Positions 41,190 through 51,598 of a stretch of 64,000 nt of DNA are shown piece after piece (the stretch's first letter is position 1; each line of letters begins with the position of its first letter). The stretch is taken from contig NZ_JABBGA010000007.1 in the NCBI RefSeq assembly GCF_012927165.1, positions 124,001 through 188,000 of the forward strand. The letters run 5' to 3'. The notes under the pieces were generated by a model. That model saw only the letters and a list, made by a program, of their open reading frames with translations, was not told where the DNA came from and searched no databases. The position numbers and the translations under genes are program-made. Source of the stretch: Zoogloea dura (GTDB lineage: Bacteria > Pseudomonadota > Gammaproteobacteria > Burkholderiales > Rhodocyclaceae).

Positions 41190-41707
41190 GTGGCTTTCCG
41201 TTGTTTTGGGTTGGATTGGCCGGGATTTCGCCCCGGCGGGCGACTCACTTCTTTGCTTCGCCAAAGAAGTAAGCAAGAAAGGCGACCCGCCTCCCCGGTC
41301 ATTCGCTGCGCGAATGACTCCCCTGCGCTGCTCACGCCAGGCGGCCGGCGCGGAACTCGCCCTGCGGGCTCAAACAGCCGCGCCGGACTACCCCGCCTGC
41401 CGTTCCGCTGCTCGGCGGGTCGGAACGGGCTTTCAGCAAGCACCGAGCCTCTACGGAAAATCCGGCGGATGCGAGGCGCTGGGGTTTTGCCTTTGCGTCG
41501 ATCATCGTCCCCTGCTTCAGCAACCGCGCGGTGTTTGCGAAAAGCCCGTTCTGACCCGCCGAGCAGCGCAGGGGAGTCGTCCGCGCAGCGGACGACCGGG
41601 GAAGCCGGGTCGCCTTTCTTTCCCCCTTTCTTTGGCGACGCAAAGAAAGGGGGCGCCCGCCGGGGCGAATTCCCGGCCAATTCAACGCGGAACAACGGAA
41701 AGCCGCC
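41190..41707. mobile_element. 518-bp non-autonomous element with about 145-bp inverted repeats
   Basis: Bases 41190-41332 and 41561-41707 are inverted copies over about 145 bp, roughly 80-85% identical by eye. Shared blocks include GGCTTTCCGTTGTT, GCCCCGGCGGGCG, AAAGGCGACCCG, and CTCCCCTGCGCTGCTC. A second inner pair (41407-41445 with 41529-41567) reuses the inner end of the right arm. There is no transposase gene. The motif TTCTTTG...CGCCAAAGAA is familiar from dispersed repeats in many proteobacterial genomes (recollection). It could be a MITE, or a structural repeat able to form a very large cruciform. Confidence 0.7.
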
Positions 41708-41710
41708 CTT

Positions 41711-41878
41711 ATCACCCTCCCAGGCTAACAAGTTCCCCTCAGAGGGCAGCAAGTTACCCTCGCAGCCCAGTGAGTTGGGCTCTGACTTGAACTGGTTTCC
41801 CTCCGGGGGAAGAGGGTTCGTCCCGGAGGGAAACCCGCTTCGCTGCGAGGGAAACTGGTTGCTCCCGGAGCGTAACTT
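41711..41878. repeat. Array 2: eight 21-bp palindromic units
   Basis: Eight consecutive 21-base units without indels start 4 bases after the inverted-repeat element. The consensus is about GTTnCCCTC-n-GAGGGnAAC plus two bases, again palindromic. Both strands stay open as heptads: PSEGNxL-like on the plus strand and EGNLLPS-like on the minus strand. Unit 4 (41774-41794) contains GACTTGAAC, the half-site typical of array 1, so the two arrays look related. The array ends 60 bases before the gatB stop. Confidence 0.88.
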
Positions 41879-41909
41879 CGGGGCTTGCACCGGGGCTGCG
41901 CGTGGGGGG

Positions 41910-41929
41910 AGGGCGGCTTTGGCCGCCCT
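41910..41929 (-). terminator. Hairpin downstream of gatB
   Basis: AGGGCGGC (41910-41917) pairs perfectly with GCCGCCCT (41922-41929) around TTTG, 9 bases past the gatB stop codon. There is no T run, so termination would have to be weak or Rho-assisted. Confidence 0.45.
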
Positions 41930-41937
41930 TGCACGCC

Positions 41938-43410
41938 TTAGCCCAGCTTCTTCTTCAGCAGCTCATTCACCTGGGCCGGGTTGGCCTTGCCCTTGGAGGC
42001 TTTCATGCACTGGCCGACCAGGGCGTTGAAGGCCTTTTCCTTGCCGGCGCGGAATTCCTCGACCGACTTCTGGTTGGCGGCCAGCACTTCGTCGATGATC
42101 GCCTCGATGGCGCCCGTGTCGGTGACCTGCTTGAGGCCCTGGGCTTCGATGATGGCGTCGGCGGCGTTTGCGTCAGCCCCGCCTTCCTGGTTCCACAGCG
42201 CCTCGAAGACCTTCTTGGCGATGGCGTTGGAGATGGTGTTGTCTGCGATGCGCAGCACCAGGCCGGCCAGCTGGGCGGCGCTCACCGGGCTGGCGCTGAT
42301 GTCCAGTTCGGCCTTGTTGAGGCGCGCGGCCAGTTCACCCATCACCCAGTTGGCGCAGGTCTTGGCATTGGCGGTGCCGGCGGCGGCAACGGTGTCCAGG
42401 TAGAACTGGGCGGTCTCGCGGCTGGCCGTGAGGGCCGTGGCGTCGTAGGCGGACAGGCCGTATTCGCCCTCGAAGCGGGCCGACAGGGCCGCCGGCAGCT
42501 CGGGCAGCTCGCCCCGCACCCGCTCGATCCAGTCGCTGGAGATGACCAGCGGCAGCAGGTCGGGATCGGGGAAGTAGCGGTAGTCGTGGGCGTCTTCCTT
42601 GCTGCGCATGGCGCGGGTCTCGCCGGTGTCCGGGTTGAACAGCACGGTGGCCTGCTGGACCTTGCCGCCGTCCTCGATCAGGTCGATCTGCCACTGGATC
42701 TCGTAGTCGATGGCCTGCTGCAGGAAGCGGAAGCTGTTGAGGTTCTTGATCTCGCGGCGGGTGCCGAACTCCGCCTGGCCGCGGGGGCGCACCGACACGT
42801 TGGCGTCGCAGCGGAAGGAGCCTTCCTGCATGTTGCCGTCGCAGATGTCGATCCAGCGCACCAGGGCGTGCAGGGCCTTGGCGTAGGCCACCGCCTCGGC
42901 GGAGGAGCGCATGTCGGGTTCGGAGACGATCTCGAGCAGCGGCGTGCCGGCCCGGTTGAGGTCGATCCCGGTCATGCCGTGGAAGTCTTCGTGCAGGCTC
43001 TTGCCGGCGTCTTCTTCCAGGTGGGCGCGGGTGAGATTGACGAGCTTCTCGTAGTGGCCGCCCTTGCCGTCCGGCACCAGCAGGTTGATCTTGCCACCCA
43101 GCACCACCGGCAGCTCGTACTGGCTGATCTGGTAGCCCTTGGGGAGGTCGGGGTAGAAGTAGTTCTTGCGGGCGAAGATGCTCTTCGGGGCAACCGTGCC
43201 GCCGATTGCCAGGCCGAAGCGGATGGCCCGTTCGACCGCCCCCTTGTTGAGCACCGGCAGCACGCCGGGCAGGGCGATGTCCACGGCGCAGGCCTGGGCA
43301 TTGGGCTCGGCGCCGAAGGCGATGCTGGCGCCGGAGAAAATCTTGGACTGCGTGTTGAGCTGGGTGTGGATTTCCAGCCCGATGACGACTTCCCAGTCGG
43401 TTCTGCTCAT
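41938..43410 (-). CDS. gatB: Asp/Glu-tRNA amidotransferase subunit B
   Basis: This 490-residue subunit binds mischarged Asp-tRNA(Asn) or Glu-tRNA(Gln) and phosphorylates it for transamidation. [13 protein letters not shown], the [16 protein letters not shown] block (read [16 protein letters not shown]), [20 protein letters not shown] split across the family signature, and the C-terminal YqeY-like tail ([22 protein letters not shown]) are present. It is separated from gatA by a lipoprotein gene, although all four genes run the same way. Confidence 0.97.
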   Translation of the reverse strand: MSRTDWEVVIGLEIHTQLNTQSKIFSGASIAFGAEPNAQACAVDIALPGVLPVLNKGAVERAIRFGLAIGGTVAPKSIFARKNYFYPDLPKGYQISQYELPVVLGGKINLLVPDGKGGHYEKLVNLTRAHLEEDAGKSLHEDFHGMTGIDLNRAGTPLLEIVSEPDMRSSAEAVAYAKALHALVRWIDICDGNMQEGSFRCDANVSVRPRGQAEFGTRREIKNLNSFRFLQQAIDYEIQWQIDLIEDGGKVQQATVLFNPDTGETRAMRSKEDAHDYRYFPDPDLLPLVISSDWIERVRGELPELPAALSARFEGEYGLSAYDATALTASRETAQFYLDTVAAAGTANAKTCANWVMGELAARLNKAELDISASPVSAAQLAGLVLRIADNTISNAIAKKVFEALWNQEGGADANAADAIIEAQGLKQVTDTGAIEAIIDEVLAANQKSVEEFRAGKEKAFNALVGQCMKASKGKANPAQVNELLKKKLG

Positions 43411-43433
43411 GATGGCTCTCTAGAAATGGTCGT

Positions 43434-43967
43434 TCAGTCGCACTTGCCCGTAGGCTTGTCGATCAGCAGCGGCCACACATAATCGTGGGCGCTGGCGGGG
43501 GAACACAGGTTGTGGCAGTCGGCAAAGGACACGGTGACCTGCTCGCCCTGCTCCCACATGCGCACCCGGCAGTTGTTCTTGCCGGCGAGCTCGATGGAAG
43601 GCAGGGCCTGGGTCTGGCGGAACTGGGCGAGGTCGTAGCGGCAGGAGCCGCGCTTGGGCATCACCAGTTCGACGTTGAAGGCCTTCACCTTGGAGTTTTC
43701 CACGTCCACCCGGGCCTTGCCGAAGTTGCCCGCCTCGTCCCGGAAATTGCATTGGGTGCTCACCGTGAAGGTGCGCAGGGGCATCGGCTTGAGCTTGCCG
43801 GAGGGGGCGGGCAGCGGGCTGGCTGCAGAGGGTTCGCGGGAGGCAGGGGCGCTCTCGGCCGGGCGGGCTGCGGGGCCGCCTTCCAGGGCCGCGCAGCCGG
43901 CCAGCAGCACCAGGCTCAGGCCGGTGGCGAGGTGACGGGAGAGGCCGTGGGCGGAATGGATGCGCAT
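43434..43967 (-). CDS. Predicted lipoprotein between gatA and gatB
   Basis: This 177-residue protein has a signal peptide ending in LLAGC, so Cys25 would be lipidated. A Pro/Ala/Ser linker (about 26-55) leads to a compact domain with six cysteines (STQCNFRDEAG, RGSCRYDL, NNCRVRMWE, FADCHNLCSP, GKCD), which suggests disulphides in the periplasm. The start is the ATG at 43967, 7 bases after the gatA stop. I do not recognise the domain. It lies inside the gat operon with tight spacing on both sides (7 and 23 bases), so it is almost certainly co-transcribed. Confidence 0.82.
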   Translation of the reverse strand: MRIHSAHGLSRHLATGLSLVLLAGCAALEGGPAARPAESAPASREPSAASPLPAPSGKLKPMPLRTFTVSTQCNFRDEAGNFGKARVDVENSKVKAFNVELVMPKRGSCRYDLAQFRQTQALPSIELAGKNNCRVRMWEQGEQVTVSFADCHNLCSPASAHDYVWPLLIDKPTGKCD

Positions 43968-43974
43968 CCCTGCC

Positions 43975-45429
43975 TCAGAAGCCGGCCGGCTTGCGGGTGT
44001 GCCAGTCGGTGGCCTGCTGGAACTGGTGGGCGGCACCGAGCAGGCGGGCTTCGCCGAAGTAATTGCCGATCAGCTGCAGGCCCACCGGCAGGCCGCCGGC
44101 GCCAAAGCCGGCCGGGTGGGACAGGGCGGGCAGGCCGGCCAGGTTGACGGCGATGGTGTAGATGTCGGACAGGTACATCTGCACCGGGTCGTCGCTCTTC
44201 TCGCCGATGCCGAAGGCCACCGTGGGGCTGACCGGGCCGGCGATCAGGTCGCACTGGGCGAAGGCGGCCTGGAAGTCGTTGGCGATCAGGCGGCGCAGCT
44301 TCTGGGCCTTGATGTAGTAGGCGTCGTAATAGCCGTGGGACAGCACGTAGGTGCCCATCAGGATGCGCCGCTTCACTTCGGCGCCGAAGCCCTGGGCGCG
44401 GCTCTTGCAGTACATGTCCATCAGGTCGGTGTACTCGGCGGCGCGGTGGCCGTAGCGCACACCGTCGAAGCGCGACAGGTTGGAGCTGGCCTCGGCCGGG
44501 GCGATCACGTAATAGGCCGGGATCGCCAGGCGGGCGTTGGGCAGGCTCACTTCCACAGTGGTGGCGCCCAGCTTGCGGTATTCGGCGATGGCCGCGTCCA
44601 CGGCGGCGCGCACGTCGTCGGACATGCCTTCGGCGAAGAACTCCTTGGGCAGGCCCACACGCAGGCCGGCGAGGGGCTTGTCCAGGTTGCCGGCGTAGTC
44701 TTCGGCCTCACGTTCGAGGCTGGTGGAGTCGCGCGGGTCATGGCCGGCCATGGCCGACAGCAGCAGCGCGCAGTCTTCGGCGCTGTAGCCGAAGGCGCCA
44801 CCCTGATCGAGGGACGAAGCGTAGGCGATCATGCCGTAGCGCGACACCGTGCCGTAGGTCGGCTTGATGCCGGTGATGCCGCACAGGGAGGCCGGCTGGC
44901 GGATCGAGCCACCGGTGTCGGTGCCGGTGGCGATCGGCACCAGGCGCGCCGCCACTGCGGCCGCCGAGCCGCCGGAGGAGCCGCCTGGCACCGTGTCGGT
45001 GTTCCAGGGGTTGCGGGTCGGGCCGAAATGAGAGTTCTCGTTGGAGGAGCCCATCGCGAACTCGTCCATGTTGGTCTTGCCGACCATCACCGCGCCGGCG
45101 GCCTTGAGCAGGCTCACCACGTGGGCGTCGTAGGGGCTGGTGAAGTTGGCCAGCATCTTCGAGCCGCAGGTGGTCAGCACGCCTTCGGTACAGAAGACGT
45201 CCTTGTGGGCCATCGGAATGCCGGTGAGCGGGCCGGCGCTGCCGGCGGCCAGGCGCGCGTCGGCGGCCTGGGCGGCAGCCAGGGCGCCATCGCGGTCTAT
45301 GGTGATGAAAGCATTGACCTTCGGGTTGCCGGCTTCGATGCGGGCCAGGCTGTCGGTGGCGAGTTCGACGGCGGAGACGGTTTTCGCGCGCAATGCGGCG
45401 GCGATGTCCTTGAGGCTGGAGTCGATCAT
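43975..45429 (-). CDS. gatA: Asp/Glu-tRNA amidotransferase subunit A
   Basis: This 484-residue glutaminase subunit supplies ammonia for transamidation. The amidase Ser-cisSer-Lys triad is visible: Lys in MAHKDVF, cis-Ser in [13 protein letters not shown] and Ser in [13 protein letters not shown]. The ATG at 45429 (MIDSSLKD) gives the usual N terminus; an upstream ATG would add 18 non-conserved residues. It lies 80 bases after gatC. Confidence 0.97.
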   Translation of the reverse strand: MIDSSLKDIAAALRAKTVSAVELATDSLARIEAGNPKVNAFITIDRDGALAAAQAADARLAAGSAGPLTGIPMAHKDVFCTEGVLTTCGSKMLANFTSPYDAHVVSLLKAAGAVMVGKTNMDEFAMGSSNENSHFGPTRNPWNTDTVPGGSSGGSAAAVAARLVPIATGTDTGGSIRQPASLCGITGIKPTYGTVSRYGMIAYASSLDQGGAFGYSAEDCALLLSAMAGHDPRDSTSLEREAEDYAGNLDKPLAGLRVGLPKEFFAEGMSDDVRAAVDAAIAEYRKLGATTVEVSLPNARLAIPAYYVIAPAEASSNLSRFDGVRYGHRAAEYTDLMDMYCKSRAQGFGAEVKRRILMGTYVLSHGYYDAYYIKAQKLRRLIANDFQAAFAQCDLIAGPVSPTVAFGIGEKSDDPVQMYLSDIYTIAVNLAGLPALSHPAGFGAGGLPVGLQLIGNYFGEARLLGAAHQFQQATDWHTRKPAGF

Positions 45430-45509
45430 GGTGCGTGGGACGGCAAGGTGAACGTTATGGGGCGCCTTGGGGGCGCCTGCCACAGGGGCCGGCGCCGGAA
45501 GGGGAGGGC

Positions 45510-45797
45510 TTATTCGATGACCTTGGGGACCAGGTAGAGCCCGGCCTCGGTCTGCGGGGCGATGGCCTGGAAGGCCTCGCGGCGGTTGCCTTCGGTGACC
45601 ACGTCGGGGCGCAGGCGCTGGGCCAGCTCCTGGGGGTGGCTCATGGGCTCGACCCCGTCGGTGTTGACGGCCTGCATCTCCTCGATGAGGCCGAAGATCC
45701 CGTTCAGTTTGGCCTGGGTAGCGTCGACATCGCCGTCGGCGAGTTCGAGGCGGGCGAGCTTGGCGATATGGCGGACTTCGTCGAGGCTGAGGGACAT
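45510..45797 (-). CDS. gatC: Asp/Glu-tRNA amidotransferase subunit C
   Basis: This 95-residue subunit wraps around the GatA-GatB interface. [19 protein letters not shown] and the C-terminal [20 protein letters not shown] are typical (the latter spans two blocks). It heads the gat operon and is divergent from mreB across 110 AT-rich bases that must hold both promoters. Confidence 0.95.
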   Translation of the reverse strand: MSLSLDEVRHIAKLARLELADGDVDATQAKLNGIFGLIEEMQAVNTDGVEPMSHPQELAQRLRPDVVTEGNRREAFQAIAPQTEAGLYLVPKVIE

Positions 45798-45802
45798 GGT
45801 AA

Positions 45803-46951
<1,149 letters not shown>

Positions 46952-47060
46952 GCGTCGGCCAGACGGCCCGGCGCCGGCGGTGAGCATCATGCCCTGCCGC
47001 CTGCGCCAGCTCCCCGGGCCGGCCCCGGGCGCCGCCGTTTGCCGGATGACCTGACTCCCA

Positions 47061-47969
47061 GTGGTCGGCCATTCCCCCCCTCCCTTCTTCAAACGCGGGC
47101 CGGCGCCGCTGGCCAAGCTCGTCTTTTTCCTGGTGCTGTCCCTGGCCCTGCTGGTCAGCGACCTGAACCTGCGTTATCTCGAAGCCTTCCGCAAGGGCCT
47201 GTCGGTGCTGTCCTATCCGCTGCAGATGGCGGCGGCCACGCCGGCGGATTTCGTACGCAACGCGTCCAACTACTTTGCTTCGCTGGTCCGTCTGCAGATC
47301 GAGAACAAGGATCTGAAAAACAAGCAGCTGCAGGGCGGCGAGCGCCTGCTGCGGCTGGATCAGCTCGAGCAGGAGAACCGCCGCCTGCGGGCCCTGCTGG
47401 AGGCACGGGAGCGCCAGCCGGTGAAGTCGGTGGTGGCCGAGATCATGTATTCCGCCAAGGACCCGTTCTCGCGCAAGGTGATCCTCGACAAGGGCACCCA
47501 GGCCGGCATTGAGGCCGGCCAGGCGGTGGTTGACGACCTGGGGGTGATCGGCCAGATCACGCGGGTCTTCCCGATGCAATCGGAGCTGACCCTGCTGACC
47601 GACCGCGACCAGGCGATCCCGGTCATGATCGTCCGCAACGGCCTGCGGGCGGTGCTGTTCGGCGCCGGCAACGGCCTCATGGAGTTGCGCTACCTGGCCG
47701 CCAACGCCGACGTGCAGGCCGGCGACAAGGTGGTCACCTCCGGTCTCGACGGGGTCTTCCTGGCAGGCTTGCCGGTGGCCACCGTGGCCAAGGTCGAGCG
47801 CGACCAGGCCCGCACCTTCGCCGGCATCCCCTGCCTGCCGGCGGCGGGCGTGGAGCAGTACGGCCAGGTGCTGGTGCTCGGCCACCGGGAAGCCCTGCCG
47901 TCCCGGCCGCCCGAGCCGGAAGTCATCAACAAGGGCAAGGGCCGCCGCGCCCGGGCCGCACGGGACTAA
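47061..47969 (+). CDS. mreC: Rod shape-determining protein MreC
   Basis: This 302-residue bitopic protein links MreB to the periplasmic synthases. A short cytoplasmic tail precedes the membrane helix (about 19-36, VFFLVLSLALLVSDLNL), a coiled coil (about 70-110) and the two beta-barrel domains (SAKDPFSRKVILDKG, VTSGLDGVFLAGLPVATV). It starts with GTG, 109 bases after mreB. The C-terminal tail is basic. Confidence 0.95.
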   Translation: MVGHSPPPFFKRGPAPLAKLVFFLVLSLALLVSDLNLRYLEAFRKGLSVLSYPLQMAAATPADFVRNASNYFASLVRLQIENKDLKNKQLQGGERLLRLDQLEQENRRLRALLEARERQPVKSVVAEIMYSAKDPFSRKVILDKGTQAGIEAGQAVVDDLGVIGQITRVFPMQSELTLLTDRDQAIPVMIVRNGLRAVLFGAGNGLMELRYLAANADVQAGDKVVTSGLDGVFLAGLPVATVAKVERDQARTFAGIPCLPAAGVEQYGQVLVLGHREALPSRPPEPEVINKGKGRRARAARD

Positions 47970-47981
47970 GCGGAGCCGACC

Positions 47982-48503
47982 ATGCAGCCCACCCACCGTT
48001 CGCGCCGGATCCTGCTGCCCGTGAAGATGTGGTTCGTCTTCACCACGCTCTTCATCGCGCTCTTCCTCAACTACATCCCCACCGGCCACCTGCCGGCCGT
48101 GCCCGATTTCGTGGCCCTGGTGCTGGCCTTCTGGTGCGTCCGCGAGCCGGTCAAGATCGGCATCGGCGCGGGCTTCGTGTTCGGCCTGCTGACCGACGTG
48201 GGCGTGGGTGCGGCCCTCGGCCAGCATGCCTTTGCCTACGTGTTGCTGGCCTATGCCGCCAACGAGCTGTCGCGCCGGGTGCTGTGGTTCACCCCGGTGG
48301 AGCAGGCCCTGCACGTGCTGCCGCTGCTGTTCATGTCCCAGGTGCTGATGGTTCTGGTGCGCCTGCTGGCGGGCGCGGAGTTTCCGGGGTGGTGGATGTT
48401 CTTCGGCAGTTTCGTCGCTGCCGTGCTGTGGATTCCCCTGCATTACGTGCTGCTGCTGCCCCAGTACCAGCCCGTCGAGCGGGATGAGAACCGGCCCATC
48501 TAG
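47982..48503 (+). CDS. mreD: Rod shape-determining protein MreD
   Basis: This 173-residue multi-pass membrane protein of the elongasome has five or six hydrophobic helices. PVKIGIGAGFVFGLLTDVGVG (as PVKIGIGAGFVFG and LLTDVGVG) and GQHAFAYVLLAY are the conserved family blocks. It lies 12 bases after mreC and 12 before mrdA. Confidence 0.94.
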   Translation: MQPTHRSRRILLPVKMWFVFTTLFIALFLNYIPTGHLPAVPDFVALVLAFWCVREPVKIGIGAGFVFGLLTDVGVGAALGQHAFAYVLLAYAANELSRRVLWFTPVEQALHVLPLLFMSQVLMVLVRLLAGAEFPGWWMFFGSFVAAVLWIPLHYVLLLPQYQPVERDENRPI

Positions 48504-48515
48504 GCGGCCCCGGCG

Positions 48516-50420
48516 ATGAGCTCCGTGCGTACCCCCGAGCAGGAACTGGCCCGTTTCCGCGGCCGGCTGGCCGTGGCAGGGGTGGTGGCCCTGGTCTGCT
48601 TCGGGCTGCTGGTGGCGCGATTCTTCTACTTGCAGGTGGTTCGTTACGACTACTACTCCACCCGCGCCGAGGACAACCGCATCTCGTTGGTGCCCATCGT
48701 CCCCAACCGCGGCCTGATCACCGACCGCAACGGCACCGTGCTGGCCCGCAATTACTCGGCTTACACCCTCGAGATCACGCCGTCCAAGGTGGCCGACCTG
48801 GAGGCCACCATCGAGGAGTTGTCCAAGCTGGTGGACATCCTCCCCAAGGACCGCAAGCGCCTCAAGAAGCTGATGGACGAGTCCAAGAGCTTCGAATCCC
48901 TGCCGATCCGCAACCGCCTGTCCGACGAAGAGGTGGCCCGCTTTATTGCCCAGCGCTACCGCTTCCCCGGGGTCGAGCTGAAGGCGCGCCTGTTCCGCGA
49001 CTATCCGATGGGCAGTTTCGCCTCCCACGTGATCGGCTATATCGGCCGCATCAACGACCGGGACCTGGAGCGCATCGAGGAGAACGAGGACACCGCCAAC
49101 TACCGGGGCACCGACCACATCGGCAAGGCCGGCCTCGAGAAGAGCTACGAGCGCGAACTGCACGGGGTGACCGGCTTCGAGGAGGTCGAGGTGGATTCCG
49201 GCGGCCGCGCTGTGCGGGCGCTGCGCCGCACCCCTGCAGTGCCCGGCAACAACCTGATCCTGACCGTCGACCTGAAGCTCCAGGAAATCGCCGAAAAAGC
49301 CTTCGGCAACCGGCGCGGCGCCCTGGTGGCGATCGAGCCGGGCAGTGGCGGGGTGCTGGCCCTGGTGTCGGTGCCCACCTTCGACCCCAACCTGTTCGTG
49401 GACGGTATTGCGCCCCAGGACTGGGACGAACTCAATACGTCGCCCAACCACCCGATGGTGAACCGCGCCCTCAACGGCGCCTACCCGCCGGGCTCGACCT
49501 TCAAGCCCTTCATGGCCCTGGCGGCACTGATGAGCGGCAAGCGGACCCCCGGCCAGGCCATCGCCGACCCGGGTTACTTCGACTTCGGCGGTCACCACTT
49601 TCGCGACGACAAGGTGGGCGGGCACGGTATGGTGGACATGTACCGCTCCATCGTCCATTCCTGTGATACCTACTACTACAAGCTGGCCAATGACATGGGA
49701 ATCGATCTGATCGCCCAGATGATCGGTCAGTTTGGCTTCGGTACCCGCACTGGCATCGACATCGAAGGTGAGAGCAGCGGAGTACTGCCCTCGCCGGAGT
49801 GGAAGAGGCGCCGCTTCAAGAAGCCAGAGCAGCAGAAGTGGTATGGCGGCGAGACCATCTCCATCGGCATCGGCCAGGGCTACAACTCCTACACCATGCT
49901 GCAGCTGGCCCACGCCACTGCCACCGTGGCCGCCGGTGGGGTGATGTTCAAGCCCCACTTGGTAAAGTACATCGAGAGTGCCAAGGACGGTTCGCGGAAG
50001 CTGATCGAGCCCCAGCCGATCAAGACCATTCCGATCAAGCCGGAGCACGTGGAGACCATTCGCCGCAGCATGGTCGGGGTGAACCGGGAGGGCACGGGCA
50101 CCCGCGCCTTCGCCGGGGCCGGCTACGTGGCGGCTGGCAAGACCGGTACAGCCCAGGTGTTTTCCCTGAAGGGTGGCAAGTATTCCTCACGGATTGCCGA
50201 GCGTCTGCGCGACCACGCCCTCTATATCGCGTTCGCGCCGGCCGACAAGCCCACCATTGCGCTGGCAGTGCTGGTGGAGAACGGCGGCTTCGGCGCTGAA
50301 TCCGCCGCGCCGATTGCCCGCCAGGTGCTCGACTACTACCTGCTCGGCAAGCTGCCCGCCGGCGTCGCCCCGGAAGACCCGGGTGCCGAAGGCAGCATGG
50401 GGGATGGCGCTGGTGAGTGA
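48516..50420 (+). CDS. mrdA: Penicillin-binding protein 2
   Basis: This 634-residue class B transpeptidase crosslinks lateral-wall peptidoglycan with RodA. A membrane anchor (about 20-42) and a pedestal domain precede the catalytic domain, whose motifs are intact: GSTFKPF (SxxK), SCD (the SxD variant typical of PBP2) and KTGTAQ. This contrasts with the degenerate PBP1C homologue in the same window. Its end overlaps the rodA start by 17 bases. Confidence 0.97.
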   Translation: MSSVRTPEQELARFRGRLAVAGVVALVCFGLLVARFFYLQVVRYDYYSTRAEDNRISLVPIVPNRGLITDRNGTVLARNYSAYTLEITPSKVADLEATIEELSKLVDILPKDRKRLKKLMDESKSFESLPIRNRLSDEEVARFIAQRYRFPGVELKARLFRDYPMGSFASHVIGYIGRINDRDLERIEENEDTANYRGTDHIGKAGLEKSYERELHGVTGFEEVEVDSGGRAVRALRRTPAVPGNNLILTVDLKLQEIAEKAFGNRRGALVAIEPGSGGVLALVSVPTFDPNLFVDGIAPQDWDELNTSPNHPMVNRALNGAYPPGSTFKPFMALAALMSGKRTPGQAIADPGYFDFGGHHFRDDKVGGHGMVDMYRSIVHSCDTYYYKLANDMGIDLIAQMIGQFGFGTRTGIDIEGESSGVLPSPEWKRRRFKKPEQQKWYGGETISIGIGQGYNSYTMLQLAHATATVAAGGVMFKPHLVKYIESAKDGSRKLIEPQPIKTIPIKPEHVETIRRSMVGVNREGTGTRAFAGAGYVAAGKTGTAQVFSLKGGKYSSRIAERLRDHALYIAFAPADKPTIALAVLVENGGFGAESAAPIARQVLDYYLLGKLPAGVAPEDPGAEGSMGDGAGE

Positions 50421-51555
50421 TTTCCGCTTCGATCCGCGCAAGTGGCTGCTCAAGGTGCTGTCGCCACTGGATGGCCTGTTGGCGCTGATCGTCTTCGCCA
50501 TCATCGGCTTTTCCGCCGTCGTCATGGTCAGCGCCTCGCCCGAGCGCCTGGATACGCTGGCCCTCAACATCGGGGTGGCGCTGGTGGTCATGTGGGTGGC
50601 GGCCAGCATCCCGCCCCCGCGCATGATGACCATCGCCCTGCCGCTCTACGTGCTGGGCGTGGTGCTGCTGATCGGGGTGGCGCTGTTCGGCGACGTGTCC
50701 AAAGGCGCGCGGCGCTGGCTCAACATCGGTGTGGCGCGCATCCAGCCCTCCGAGCTCATGAAGATCGCCATGCCCTTGATGCTGGCGTGGTACTTCCAGA
50801 GCCGGGAGGGCATGCTGCGGGTGCGCGACTTCCTGATCGCAGCCGGCCTGCTGCTGGTGCCGGTGGGGCTGATCGCCAAACAGCCCGACCTGGGCACCGC
50901 CATCCTGGTGGCGGCGGCGGGCTTCTACGTGCTGTTCTTTGCCGGCCTGACCTGGCGGTTGATCCTGCCGGTGGCCCTGGTGGGCATCGTCGGCATTGCC
51001 TCCATCGTGGCCATGGGCGACACCATCTGCAAGCCGGACGTGGAGTGGCCGGGGCTGCGGGAATACCAGAAACACCGGGTATGTACCCTGCTCGACCCCA
51101 CCTCCGACCCGCTCGGCAAGGGCTTCCACATCATCCAGTCCACCATCGCCATCGGCTCCGGCGGAGTCATCGGCAAGGGTTGGGGCAACGGCACCCAGAC
51201 CCACCTGGACTTCCTGCCCGAACGCCACACCGACTTCATCTTCGCCGTGCTCACCGAAGAATTCGGGCTAGCCGGCGCGGCGATTCTTGTAGTACTCTAC
51301 ATCCTGTTGATTTTTCGCGGCCTTTTTATCGCCGCTGGTGCCCCGACCCTGTTCTCGCGCCTCCTCGCCGGCGCCCTTACGCTGATCTTCTTCACCTACG
51401 CGTTTGTGAACATGGGCATGGTAAGCGGAATTCTCCCCGTCGTCGGGGTCCCGCTACCCTTCGTCAGTTACGGTGGCACTGCACTCGTTACCTTGTGTCT
51501 AGGCATTGGCATGCTCATGAGCATCCAGCGCCATCGACGCCGGGTAGGCACCTGA
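50404..51555 (+). CDS. mrdB: Peptidoglycan glycosyltransferase RodA (SEDS family)
   Basis: This 383-residue polymerase has about ten membrane helices. SEDS motifs include GARRWLNIG, FQPSE-like IQPSELMKI, KQPDLGTA, and the loop LLDPTSDPLGKGFHIIQS with the catalytic-region Asp, followed by GVPLPFVSYGG. The start is the ATG at 50404; a GTG at 50413 is possible. The overlap with mrdA couples translation of the two partners. Confidence 0.96.
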   Translation: MALVSDFRFDPRKWLLKVLSPLDGLLALIVFAIIGFSAVVMVSASPERLDTLALNIGVALVVMWVAASIPPPRMMTIALPLYVLGVVLLIGVALFGDVSKGARRWLNIGVARIQPSELMKIAMPLMLAWYFQSREGMLRVRDFLIAAGLLLVPVGLIAKQPDLGTAILVAAAGFYVLFFAGLTWRLILPVALVGIVGIASIVAMGDTICKPDVEWPGLREYQKHRVCTLLDPTSDPLGKGFHIIQSTIAIGSGGVIGKGWGNGTQTHLDFLPERHTDFIFAVLTEEFGLAGAAILVVLYILLIFRGLFIAAGAPTLFSRLLAGALTLIFFTYAFVNMGMVSGILPVVGVPLPFVSYGGTALVTLCLGIGMLMSIQRHRRRVGT

Positions 51556-51598
51556 ACCCGCGCGCGCTTTCGCGCGCGCCCGAACAGGATTGAGCGTC

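Larger units (their letters stand above)
41174..41937. other. 764-base gene-free region
   Basis: This gap between the unknown gene and the convergent gatB contains, in order, an element with long terminal inverted repeats (41190-41707), a 21-bp palindromic array (41711-41878) and a hairpin (41910-41929). Several open frames cross it on both strands, but none has a start site or recognisable protein. Confidence 0.75.

Noticed and set aside
41145-42029. A 294-codon plus-strand frame over the inverted-repeat element and array 2
   Set aside because: It starts inside the preceding gene in another frame, and its sequence is translation of repeats; no protein family is visible.
51556-51598. GCGCGCG hairpin between rodA and rlpA as a terminator
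   Set aside because: No T run follows and rlpA has no visible promoter of its own; more likely an intra-operon RNA structure.
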